From: Phycisphaerae bacterium
GTDB lineage: Bacteria; Planctomycetota; Phycisphaerae; Tepidisphaerales; Tepidisphaeraceae
NCBI GenBank assembly: GCA_026004655.1
Contig: BPJO01000013.1
Span: 40,383-104,382 of the forward strand
DNA: 64,000 nucleotides
Direction: 5' to 3'
The position numbers and the translations under genes were made by a program. Shown here in pieces: positions 38,592 through 47,385 of the stretch (its first letter is position 1; each line of letters begins with the position of its first letter). A model generated the notes under the pieces. That model saw nothing but the letters and a program-made list of their open reading frames with translations, was not told the origin of the DNA and did no database searches.

Positions 38592-39500
38592 ATGTTGGAT
38601 CGGTCCGGACTATTGACAGAACAACGTCTTGCAGATTCGATGCGACTGGATCAGATGTCTTCACGACAGATCGTTGATCTGATGAACCAACAAGATCTGC
38701 AGGCAGTCCTGGCGGTTCAACGAATCGCTGAGGAGATTGCCCAAGGCGTTGATCTGATTGTCGATCGTTTCAGGAAAGGAGGACGACTGATCTACGTCGG
38801 GGCTGGTTCCAGCGGTCGGTTAGGCGTTTTGGACGCCAGCGAGTGTCCGCCGACATTTCGAAGCGATCCGAACCAGGTCATCGGGGTCATAGCCGGGGGT
38901 CCACAAGCCATGTTTCAGGCCCAAGAAGGCGCAGAGGATCGATTCGAGGACGGGATCGATGTCATGCGTCGCCTGAAAGTGTCATCGTGTGACGTGGTAT
39001 GCGGGATCGCTGCAGGAGGAACCACCCCTTTTGTCCATGGGGCATTAGCTCAAGCCAAATTTTCAGAGGCTGCAACGATCTTTATCACCTGCGTGGAACG
39101 ATTCGAGCAAGAACCGATTTATGATCTGACGTTGCGTGCTTTGACCGGTCCGGAAGTGTTGACAGGATCGACTCGTCTCAAAGCCGGAACTGCCACCAAA
39201 CTGATCTTGAATCAGTTGACTACCGCTTCGATGGTTCGTTTGGGAAAATGTTACGAAAATCTTATGGTGGACCTCAAAGCTTCCAATCAGAAGCTAAAGG
39301 ACCGTGCGGTTCGTGTCATTCAAATGATCTGTGGAACGGACCGGGAAACTTCGACCATTTTATTGGAACAGGCCAACGGTCATGTCAAACCGGCGGTCGT
39401 CATGTGGAAGCACGGTTGCAGTTTGACCGAAGCGCACCGTCTTCTCGAACAATCTCAAGGATCGTTGCGACAAGCTTTGGAGAAAGAAACCGGAGAATGA
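38592..39500 (+). CDS. murQ: N-acetylmuramic acid 6-phosphate etherase
   Basis: LIYVGAGSSGRLGVLDASECPPTF; VCGIAAGGTTPFVHGAL; KAGTATKLILNQLTTASMVRLGKCYENLMVDLKASNQKLKDRAVR. Confidence 0.95.
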   Translation: MLDRSGLLTEQRLADSMRLDQMSSRQIVDLMNQQDLQAVLAVQRIAEEIAQGVDLIVDRFRKGGRLIYVGAGSSGRLGVLDASECPPTFRSDPNQVIGVIAGGPQAMFQAQEGAEDRFEDGIDVMRRLKVSSCDVVCGIAAGGTTPFVHGALAQAKFSEAATIFITCVERFEQEPIYDLTLRALTGPEVLTGSTRLKAGTATKLILNQLTTASMVRLGKCYENLMVDLKASNQKLKDRAVRVIQMICGTDRETSTILLEQANGHVKPAVVMWKHGCSLTEAHRLLEQSQGSLRQALEKETGE

Positions 39501-39514
39501 TCAAAAGACAATTT

Positions 39515-39610
39515 TTACCGGATAAACCCGGCATAAATCAAAATAGACAAGACGGCTAGTCCTATCAAAACCCCGATCGCGATCAGTTTTAAAATCAGTT
39601 CTTTATTCAA
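39515..39610 (-). CDS. Candidate 31-aa hydrophobic small protein
   Basis: TTG start: (M)NKELILKLIAIGVLIGLAVLSILIYAGFIR; GAGGA upstream; not in the supplied ORF track because of length. Confidence 0.35.
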   Translation of the reverse strand: MNKELILKLIAIGVLIGLAVLSILIYAGFIR

Positions 39611-39758
39611 GACGTCCTCAAATCATGATTTCAGAATCTCGGACAGAACTTCCTTAGTGAACATAGCCCATTTTGCTGATGAATGAACGGAGAAGAAGGG
39701 TTAAAAATACTTCATTTTTTCATACGGCGTTCATATTTATTTTAATCTATATGAAACG

Positions 39759-39790
39759 GGCAGACCCCGACGAAAGAGTCAGGGCCTGCC
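39759..39790 (-). ncRNA. Stem-loop, 13-bp stem with two G-U wobbles when read on the minus strand
   Basis: Minus strand GGCAGGCCCTGAC TCTTTC GTCGGGGTCTGCC; on the plus strand the same two pairs become A-C mismatches. Confidence 0.35.
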
Positions 39791-39951
39791 AGGGCATGGG
39801 GGATGGAAGGGTTTGAACAGAAAAAGAACAATAAACCGAACTTTTTCCGTCCATTGTTGTATTACATGTGGTATAATAAATTCGGTTCTATGACTTTTTT
39901 CTGAATCTCCTCTAAAACTTCGTTCACACCCCATTTTTGCCTAATCTCTTT

Positions 39952-39957
39952 TAATAT
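39952..39957 (+). promoter_or_regulatory. -10-like hexamer TAATAT, 8 nt before rnr start
   Basis: TAATAT AGACTTTT ATG; no Shine-Dalgarno. Confidence 0.45.
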
Positions 39958-39965
39958 AGACTTTT

Positions 39966-42371
39966 ATGCCCGACCTCATCCGAGAGCAGATCCTCCAGCA
40001 CATTCGTTCCGACCAGTATCATCCGCAAAAACCCCGACAAATCGCTCGTTCGCTAGACCAAGCCGATGAGCACAACTATCCCGCGTTTCGCGAAGCCCTA
40101 AGAGACCTGATGCGCGAAGGAAGGGTGATTCTCGGACAAGGGGGAACGATCGTTTTACCCACCCTTAGAACCGGTGAAAAACGGGACGAACTGATCGGGG
40201 TTTTCCGACAAAACCGGAAGGGGTTCGGGTTTGTGATTCCCACCGATCCGGAATCCCACGAAGATCTTTATGTCCCTGAGGAAGGTAACCCTCTTGGGGC
40301 CATGACCGGGGATGTCGTTCGCGCCAAAATCCTCTCCCGCGGAAAACGCGAAGGAAAAACCATCGTTAGCGGCAGGATCATCGAAATCCTTGAACGAAAA
40401 AATCGCAGGTTTGTCGGGTCGTTACAAAAAGTAGGACACGACTGGTACGTCCTCCCGGACGGAAACGCCTACACCGAACCGATCTATACCCCCGATGCCG
40501 GTTCCAAATATCTCAAGAAAGGGACCAAAGTCGTCGTTGAGATCACCGAGTTTCCTACCCGGCACGAGGCTGCTATGGGTGTCATCACGGAGGTCCTCGG
40601 AAACCCGGGGGATAAAGACGTTGACCTCCGTTCGGTCATCGTGCAACACAACCTGCCGGACACGTTCCCCGATGAAGTCAAAGACCAAGCCTCCGCAGCG
40701 GTCAATGCGTTTCTGAAAAACATTAAGGGGTCCGAGCTAGGCCGACAACGATTCGACATGACCCGTGGGCATGTGATCTGCACGATCGATCCCGACGATG
40801 CCAAAGACTACGATGACGCCATTTCCCTGACCCTGCTGGATACCGGTGAATGGGAATTGGGGGTCCATATCGCTGACGTGTCGTATTTCGTTCCACCCGG
40901 AACGCCCCTGGACGAACAAGCCTACCAACGAGGCAACAGCACCTATTTCCCCGGATACGTGATCCCGATGCTTCCGGAAATCCTCTCGAACGGTGTCTGT
41001 TCTCTTCAAGAGGGAGTACCCCGGTTTTGTAAAAGTGTTTTCATTACTTTCGATCAAGATGCTAAACCCGTTCGGACCCGGTTCGGCAACACGATTATTC
41101 AGAGCGCCAAACGCCTTCGCTACCGCGAAGCACAAGCCTTGATCGATGACGCACCGATTATCCCACACCCCCAAGGAGACAAAAAACCTTCGGACTATGA
41201 TCCTTCAATCATCCAGTTGCTCAAGGACATGAACGCCCTGGCCAAACGTATCCAAAAACGCCGATACCAAGCCGGGCAGTTGGTGCTCAATCTACCCCAG
41301 GCCGATCTGATCCTGAACGAAGAAGGCAAAGTCATCGACGCTCAGCCCGAAGACCAGAGCTTTACCCATACGTTGATCGAAATGTTCATGGTCGAAGCCA
41401 ACGAAGCCGTTGCCAGGCTTCTAGACACACTCGACATACCGTTTATCCGTCGGATACACCCCGATCCGGACCCCAAAGCCTCCGAAAAACTCAAAGTTTT
41501 CTTATCGGCTTGTGGTCACCGGATTCCGTCAGAGATGGATCGATTTTCACTCCAATCATTACTGTCGAGCGTCAAGGACAAGCCCGAAGCCTTTGCTGTC
41601 AATCTCGCGATCCTCCGGTCATTGACACGAGCAGAGTATTCTCCGAAACCGATCGGTCATTTCGCGCTGGCTTCGACGCATTACTGTCATTTCACGTCTC
41701 CGATCCGTCGGTACGCCGATCTGACCATTCATCGACTGTTGGACGCTTTTTTTGAAGCTACGACCACGGATCATTCGCAGGGTCCTATCGCACGTCCGAA
41801 GGGTCGGATCCGGCTGAAGAACATCCCGTCACTCGATCAGTGCACCGAAATCGGTAAACACATCAGCTACACCGAACGGCGAAGCCAAGATGCCGAGCGG
41901 GAACTGCGACAACTCAAACTCCTGGAACTGATGCAGAATCACATCGGAGAACAATTCACCGGAGTCGTGACCGGCGTGACCAGCTTCGGGCTCTTTGTTC
42001 AACTGGACACCTACCTGATCGAAGGACTGATCCGATATACCCAGCTTTTGGATGACTGGTGGGAGATCGATGAAAAGGTCGGTCTGATTAAAGGTCAGCG
42101 GACCGGACAGAAAATCCGGATCGGGGATGTCGTACGTGTCACAATCGCGCGGGTTGATTCAGCCCGACGTGAGCTGGACCTGAGCATGGTTCAGGTTCTC
42201 ACGCGAGGGAATGGGCAAGGCAAGGAAAAGAAAAAGAAATCCGAAAAGAGGAACCAAGAGTCGGTAGCTCGTCACCCCCTGCGAAAATCCGTGGACGGTG
42301 CAACCCGACGGGCTCAACGGTCCAAAGCTCGCGAACGCCGAAAGACCGATCATCGTCGGGGGCGACCATAA
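39966..42371 (+). CDS. rnr: Ribonuclease R
   Basis: ICTIDPDDAKDYDDAISL; LGVHIADVSYFV; GNSTYFPGYVIPMLPEILSNGVCSL; HFTSPIRRYADLTIHR; S1 domain FTGVVTGVTSFGLFVQL; basic tail. Confidence 0.96.
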   Translation: MPDLIREQILQHIRSDQYHPQKPRQIARSLDQADEHNYPAFREALRDLMREGRVILGQGGTIVLPTLRTGEKRDELIGVFRQNRKGFGFVIPTDPESHEDLYVPEEGNPLGAMTGDVVRAKILSRGKREGKTIVSGRIIEILERKNRRFVGSLQKVGHDWYVLPDGNAYTEPIYTPDAGSKYLKKGTKVVVEITEFPTRHEAAMGVITEVLGNPGDKDVDLRSVIVQHNLPDTFPDEVKDQASAAVNAFLKNIKGSELGRQRFDMTRGHVICTIDPDDAKDYDDAISLTLLDTGEWELGVHIADVSYFVPPGTPLDEQAYQRGNSTYFPGYVIPMLPEILSNGVCSLQEGVPRFCKSVFITFDQDAKPVRTRFGNTIIQSAKRLRYREAQALIDDAPIIPHPQGDKKPSDYDPSIIQLLKDMNALAKRIQKRRYQAGQLVLNLPQADLILNEEGKVIDAQPEDQSFTHTLIEMFMVEANEAVARLLDTLDIPFIRRIHPDPDPKASEKLKVFLSACGHRIPSEMDRFSLQSLLSSVKDKPEAFAVNLAILRSLTRAEYSPKPIGHFALASTHYCHFTSPIRRYADLTIHRLLDAFFEATTTDHSQGPIARPKGRIRLKNIPSLDQCTEIGKHISYTERRSQDAERELRQLKLLELMQNHIGEQFTGVVTGVTSFGLFVQLDTYLIEGLIRYTQLLDDWWEIDEKVGLIKGQRTGQKIRIGDVVRVTIARVDSARRELDLSMVQVLTRGNGQGKEKKKKSEKRNQESVARHPLRKSVDGATRRAQRSKARERRKTDHRRGRP

Positions 42372-42423
42372 ATCACCCTCCCACCCGGTTATATCACAAT
42401 TAGAAGGATGAGGGCTTTGTTAT

Positions 42424-42429
42424 TACACT
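42424..42429 (+). promoter_or_regulatory. -10-like hexamer TACACT, 8 nt before plsY start
   Basis: TACACT AGATACCT ATG; no Shine-Dalgarno. Confidence 0.4.
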
Positions 42430-42437
42430 AGATACCT

Positions 42438-43091
42438 ATGCCCATCGAGGTCCAATTCGGTATTCTGATCGTTCTGACCTATTTCGTCGGTTCCATTCCA
42501 TTCGGCTTGTTGGTCGCCAAGACCAAAGGATGCGACCCTCGACAGTTCGGAAGCGGTAACATCGGCGCGACCAATGTCGGACGCATGTTAGGAGGTAAGT
42601 TTTTTGCCATCGTGTTTAGCCTCGACCTTCTTAAAGGAATGGTTCCTATGCTGATCGGGGCTTGGCTGATCCGATCCTATCCGGTAACTGAAAAGCCCTA
42701 TTTATGGTGGATGCTGGTCGGTTTGGCTGCGTTGCTGGGTCATATTTTCCCGGTGTATCTGAAGTTCAAAGGGGGAAAAGGTGTAGCCACGGCTACGGGA
42801 GTGTTGCTGGGCCTTTTTCCGTATTACACGATTCCCGGACTGATCGTCATGGGAATTTTTATTGTGATATTTTTGATCTGGCGAATGGTGAGTTTAGGGT
42901 CGATGGTATGCGCACTAGCATTTACACCGGTTTACATGTTGGTCGGATACGCTTGGGGTTGGCCGGTTACGAGACAGCAACTTCCCTTATTGATCTTTGC
43001 CGTCGTTATGTCATTGCTGATTCTCTGGAAACATCGAAGCAACTTCAAACGGATCCTGGCGGGGACCGAACACGTTTTTCGGAAAACCTGA
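42438..43091 (+). CDS. plsY: Acyl-phosphate:glycerol-3-phosphate acyltransferase PlsY
   Basis: YFVGSIPFGLLVAK; GSGNIGATNVGRMLGGKFFAIVFSLDLLKG; GHIFPVYLKFKGGKGVATATG. Confidence 0.96.
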   Translation: MPIEVQFGILIVLTYFVGSIPFGLLVAKTKGCDPRQFGSGNIGATNVGRMLGGKFFAIVFSLDLLKGMVPMLIGAWLIRSYPVTEKPYLWWMLVGLAALLGHIFPVYLKFKGGKGVATATGVLLGLFPYYTIPGLIVMGIFIVIFLIWRMVSLGSMVCALAFTPVYMLVGYAWGWPVTRQQLPLLIFAVVMSLLILWKHRSNFKRILAGTEHVFRKT

Positions 43092-43149
43092 ACCGGGATC
43101 GGATCCAATCTCCCCATTCCTTTCGGATCATGGAACGTCCGAATACTGT

Positions 43150-44757
43150 TTAGGTCAGAATCTCGATGGCAATTCTTTGGTCCAGAGGGTCATTGTCCGA
43201 GCGATCGGTATGGCTGCCGCCGATCAAGGTGTCTCGTCCTGCTTGACCTAAAAGATTATCCCGTCCTGACCCGGCGTGAATCCAATCGTCGTCTTGTCCT
43301 CCATAGATCCGATCGTTCCCGATCCCTGCATCGATCGTGTCATTTCCCGCGTTTCCATAAATTCGGTCGTTTCCGTCTGCTCCATTGATCAGATCGTGTC
43401 CCCCTGCACCGACGATGAGGTCATCGCCCGGACCGCCATCGAGGGAATCGGGTTGGGCGTTTCCGTAAATCGTGTCCGGACCTGCGCCTCCGAGAATGGT
43501 ATCCCGTCCGTCCCCGCCTTCGAGATAAGTCGCCCAAACCCCTCGTCCGATGGTCACGAGGTCATTCCCGGATTCGGATTTTACCGCAACGACATCGATC
43601 AGGTTCCGTTCGAAGACCAAGGTTTGAGCATTTCGTATCGCGAAATATGTCGTATTTTTTCGGAAAACCGTTATTTGATCATTTCCTTCGGTTCCCTGAA
43701 TTACCAGTGTACGTCCGACCAGACGCGCAAAGTCCGGGGTTTCGGGTTTCGCGGGCGTTTGAGGACTTGTCGGCGTATCAGGGGGTAACGGGTCAGAGGG
43801 TGTCGAGGGCTCTGTTGGTGTAGAAGGATCCGGTTCACTGTCAGCGGTCTGACCATAGACAAAATCACGTTTGACGTTTTGGTTCCCGATCGTGACCGCG
43901 TTGTAGTAGATGGTCGAAGTCAACCCTCCACCCGAAGCTTGGATGTTATAAGTTCCCGCGGGAAGGGCCAGGGAGTATCCGCCGCTAGCCCAGGTCGTGG
44001 TGGTGAAGACGGTGTTGTCCGTAACTCGCGTAGCCCGAACAGTCACCCCCCCAAGACCTTCGCCTACGGAGTAAAACTGATCGACGACCACGTTGTCACG
44101 ATAGGCCACTCCGGTCAGGTAGGTGTTGTTGTTTGCAGCAAAGTTTTGCGTGCTAACGAACGCATTCCAGGTCTTTCCGTTCATCACCCAAGGACCGGTA
44201 GCGACTCCAACACCCACCTCCTTGAAAAACGCATTCATCATGTTCAATCGATGACCGCGTCCGACAATAGTCATGTCGGTGAACAGATTCTGGTGCTGAC
44301 GGGAAACCGTTGTTGCGGGATCCAAGGTCCCGCTGGACCAGTTGATTGCGATATTTTCTCCCCAGGTAGTGGCGTTGGAGTAACCGGCTGCGGACATCCG
44401 TTGACCGGGATTGGAACCTCCGGATCCGGTATGATCGTAGGTATCCGCGTCGATCATCCATTGGCTATGAGTTCGGGCAGCGTCGGTCAGATAGGGATTG
44501 ATCGCCAGCGGTTGTTTGCTTGCTGACGAAATTGTTCCTGAAGCAAGACCTTCGTTGAGCTGTCCGTTGAACCGGTTTCCTGGAATATCTGTAAAACCAT
44601 TATGTAAAGCAGCTTCGGCATTCGGGTTGGCCCGGGCGCGGTTCAGCAATTCCACCATATACTGCTCGACGGCTGTGGGGTAGACCGTTGACCACAGTTG
44701 ACGCGATTCGAGTCTTTCGCAACCGATGGATGTCGTGGAGTAAGCCGTCATTTTCAT
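43150..44757 (-). CDS. CAP/SCP-domain protein with carboxypeptidase-regulatory-like domain and RTX (calcium-binding nonapeptide) repeats
   Basis: YMVELLNRARANPNAEAALHNG...HSQWMIDADTYDHTGSGGSNPGQRMSAAGY; Pro/Thr linker; GGDGRDTILGGAGPDTIYGN...GNDRIYGGQDDDWIHAGSG repeats. Confidence 0.9.
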   Translation of the reverse strand: MKMTAYSTTSIGCERLESRQLWSTVYPTAVEQYMVELLNRARANPNAEAALHNGFTDIPGNRFNGQLNEGLASGTISSASKQPLAINPYLTDAARTHSQWMIDADTYDHTGSGGSNPGQRMSAAGYSNATTWGENIAINWSSGTLDPATTVSRQHQNLFTDMTIVGRGHRLNMMNAFFKEVGVGVATGPWVMNGKTWNAFVSTQNFAANNNTYLTGVAYRDNVVVDQFYSVGEGLGGVTVRATRVTDNTVFTTTTWASGGYSLALPAGTYNIQASGGGLTSTIYYNAVTIGNQNVKRDFVYGQTADSEPDPSTPTEPSTPSDPLPPDTPTSPQTPAKPETPDFARLVGRTLVIQGTEGNDQITVFRKNTTYFAIRNAQTLVFERNLIDVVAVKSESGNDLVTIGRGVWATYLEGGDGRDTILGGAGPDTIYGNAQPDSLDGGPGDDLIVGAGGHDLINGADGNDRIYGNAGNDTIDAGIGNDRIYGGQDDDWIHAGSGRDNLLGQAGRDTLIGGSHTDRSDNDPLDQRIAIEILT

Positions 44758-44900
44758 AACATCGAAATCAAACGACTCAAAAGCCCGCTATTTGTTGCAA
44801 TTTTTCCTTCGACCCGCCCCTCCGTTGTCTCTCCCAAACATCATAACCCCTACATCAAACCGATTTTCACATTGACTCGATCCGGTTAGGCTATTTGCTG

Positions 44901-45647
44901 ATGACGTTTCGGATGATTTATCGCGGCTGTTTGAGACGGGGACAGATTTATACTCGATTTGTCCCTTCGACACGGGTTCAACACCCTCAGGTTGAACAAG
45001 CGATCCAACGGGCTTGGGAAGAGGCTTTGTCCCGTCCGGGTGTACACCTGTTCGATGGTCCGGTCTGTCGGATGGAGTCGATGCATTGGCAGGGAGAAGA
45101 TTTATGGATTCATCTGAGTCAGACGTCTTACCGGATCGTGGTCGGGACGAACTTTGCAAATCCTGATTTTGCTGACACTTATGGACCACAGGTGATGGCC
45201 AATCCGCTGGGGGTCAGCACTCTGGTTCTGACACGGGATCAGCATCTGATGATGGGACAACGCAACGATTCGGTTGCGTATTATCCCAACCGCGTTCATC
45301 CTTTTGCCGGATCGTTGGAGGTCCGGTCCGAAACGATCGACTTGTTCGACAATGTTCAACGAGAATTACAAGAAGAAGTCGGACTGATGTCGTCGGAGAT
45401 CGAATCGATCATGTTTTTCGGGCTTACCGAAGACCTGAATCTCCGACACCCTGAATCCCTGTTTTTGACCCGTACCTGCCTGACGCGCGACCAGCTCCGG
45501 TCCCGGCTTGACCCGGCGGAGCACAAGAATATCTGGTCTGTTCCCGCATCAGCCGAAACGGTACGTCAAGTTCTTGAGTCACCCGCCACTTTGACTCCGA
45601 TTGCACAATCCTTGTTATTTTGCTGGTTAGAATCAGCCCGCTTGTAA
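44901..45647 (+). CDS. NUDIX-hydrolase-like protein
   Basis: YPNRVHPFAGSLEVRSETIDLFDNVQRELQEEVGLMSSEIESIMFFGL (Nudix-box-like RELQEEVG). Confidence 0.65.
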   Translation: MTFRMIYRGCLRRGQIYTRFVPSTRVQHPQVEQAIQRAWEEALSRPGVHLFDGPVCRMESMHWQGEDLWIHLSQTSYRIVVGTNFANPDFADTYGPQVMANPLGVSTLVLTRDQHLMMGQRNDSVAYYPNRVHPFAGSLEVRSETIDLFDNVQRELQEEVGLMSSEIESIMFFGLTEDLNLRHPESLFLTRTCLTRDQLRSRLDPAEHKNIWSVPASAETVRQVLESPATLTPIAQSLLFCWLESARL

Positions 45648-45777
45648 GCCGAAACCCCATACCACATCGATTATCGGTCGCGTGTACTGTCTAAGACCAT
45701 CGTTAAGCCCTTTGTCTGATTCACCGAAACATTCCTTGACGTCGCAAAAACGATGTGGTTGGGAAGGCATTAATCGT

Positions 45778-46275
45778 ATGAGCAGTGCAGCAGCGACCAG
45801 ACAACCGATCGACCCCAAGTTGATTATCCCGTTTGTCAACAGTGTGAGACAGGTCTTCAGTACGATGGTCGGTGTCCCGGTCACCATCGACAGACCGAGT
45901 ATCAAAAGTTCGCCTGGTTCGATGTACGATGTCTCGAGTATCATCGGATTTTCTGGAGAAGTCGTCGGGGCAGTCGTCGTCAGTTATCAGAGAGAAACTG
46001 CACTGAAACTGGTGGAGTCTTTTGCGGGAAGCCGGTTTGATCTGCTTTCCCCGGATTTTGCCGATGCCATCGGTGAGCTTGCGAATATGATCGCGGGATC
46101 TGCGAAAAAGGATCTCGGCGTCAATGCAAGTATCACGATTCCGAATGTCGTGGTCGGTCCCTCGCATAGTATTGCGAGGTTGAAGGATGTGCCTTGCTTG
46201 GTTGTTCCATGCAAAACCCCCGTAGGCGATTTTGCCGTGGAAATTAGCATTAAACCGATGCAGAAACAGGCCTAG
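45778..46275 (+). CDS. CheX-like chemotaxis phosphatase domain protein
   Basis: FVNSVRQVFSTMVGVPVTIDRP; SIIGFSGEVVGAVVVSYQRETALKLVESF; DFADAIGELANMIAGSAKKDL. Confidence 0.85.
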   Translation: MSSAAATRQPIDPKLIIPFVNSVRQVFSTMVGVPVTIDRPSIKSSPGSMYDVSSIIGFSGEVVGAVVVSYQRETALKLVESFAGSRFDLLSPDFADAIGELANMIAGSAKKDLGVNASITIPNVVVGPSHSIARLKDVPCLVVPCKTPVGDFAVEISIKPMQKQA

Positions 46276-46291
46276 ACGATCGGAGAACCGA

Positions 46292-46672
46292 ATGAAAGTG
46301 TTATTGGTCGATGATTCAAAAACAATGCGGAATATCGAGAAAAAAGTTCTAGGTACCCTGAATGTCACCGAGTTCGTTGAAGCCGGAGACGGCCTCGAAG
46401 CACTCTCGGCTATCGCAGCCACACCGGGTGGATTTGACCTGGTGCTGATCGACTGGAATATGCCCAACATGGACGGACACACTCTGGTCACACGAATCCG
46501 GGAAAAGGACAAAACCACTCCGCTGATCATGTGCACCACCGAAGCGGAGAAAAACCGGGTCATCGAAGCAATCAAGGCCGGTGTGAATAACTACATCATC
46601 AAACCCTTCACACCGGAAATACTCCTTGAAAAAGTCCAGGCCACGCTTCAGAAACTCAAAGCAGCCGCCTGA
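46292..46672 (+). CDS. CheY-like single-domain response regulator
   Basis: MKVLLVDDSKTMRNIEKKVL; LIDWNMPNMDGHTLVTRIR; NNYIIKPFTPEILLEKV. Confidence 0.92.
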   Translation: MKVLLVDDSKTMRNIEKKVLGTLNVTEFVEAGDGLEALSAIAATPGGFDLVLIDWNMPNMDGHTLVTRIREKDKTTPLIMCTTEAEKNRVIEAIKAGVNNYIIKPFTPEILLEKVQATLQKLKAAA

Positions 46673-47385
46673 GACGTCGTATGGTCTGAAATAATCCGTC
46701 CGTCTTCCATCGTTACGATCCGTTCGGCCCGGCCCGCCAGTTGTAGATCATGCGTTACAAATACAATGGTTTGACCGGTTTCAGACAGTTCACTGAACAA
46801 CCGCGAAACATTCTCGCTGTTGGCTCGGTCCAGATTCCCGGTCGGCTCGTCCGCCAGAAGTACCAACGGATCGTTCGCCAGGGCACGCGCAATCGCCACC
46901 CGCTGCTGCTCACCCCCGGAAAGTCGATTGGCTTTGCGCTTGATCTTCGAACCTAAACCGAACCGTTCCAGAAGTTTGGCTGACTTTTCCATCGCCTGTG
47001 ACCGCGAAATCGCTCCCGCACGAAGCATCGGCAAAGCCACGTTCTCCTGAGCAGTAAACTCTTTGAGCAGATAATGAAACTGAAAAACAAACCCCACCTT
47101 ACGATTCCGCAACATGGCTAGTTCGGTTTCATCCAGATCGGAGGTGTTCTGACCATCGATCCAAACACTGGATTTCGACCCCACGTGCGGTGACGGGCGA
47201 TCTAACCCGCCCAACAGATACAGTAGGGTCGATTTCCCCGAACCCGATTGTCCGACGATCGCGACATACTCGCCACTGTGAATCTTCAGGTCCACACCTT
47301 TGAGGATATGAGTCAGTGTCTCTCCTGTTCCGAGAAAGCGATGAAGCTGGCGTGCCTCGAGCAAGACCGATTCAGTGGGCGCCAC
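46648..47385 (-). CDS. ABC transporter ATP-binding protein, LolD/MacB family
   Basis: [81 protein letters not shown]. Confidence 0.93.
   Translation of the reverse strand: MAPTESVLLEARQLHRFLGTGETLTHILKGVDLKIHSGEYVAIVGQSGSGKSTLLYLLGGLDRPSPHVGSKSSVWIDGQNTSDLDETELAMLRNRKVGFVFQFHYLLKEFTAQENVALPMLRAGAISRSQAMEKSAKLLERFGLGSKIKRKANRLSGGEQQRVAIARALANDPLVLLADEPTGNLDRANSENVSRLFSELSETGQTIVFVTHDLQLAGRAERIVTMEDGRIISDHTTSQAAALSF

Noticed and set aside
43170-43520. Short-period DNA repeats that could look like a CRISPR or tandem repeat array
   Set aside because: They are the degenerate codons of RTX nonapeptide repeats inside a coding sequence; no conserved direct repeat with unique spacers.
43879-44526. 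215-aa plus-strand ORF antisense to the CAP/RTX gene
   Set aside because: The opposite strand encodes a coherent multi-domain protein; this ORF is a mirror of repetitive sequence.
45721-46575. 284-aa minus-strand ORF antisense to the CheX/CheY-like genes
   Set aside because: Sense-strand proteins have clear family motifs; the antisense ORF has none.
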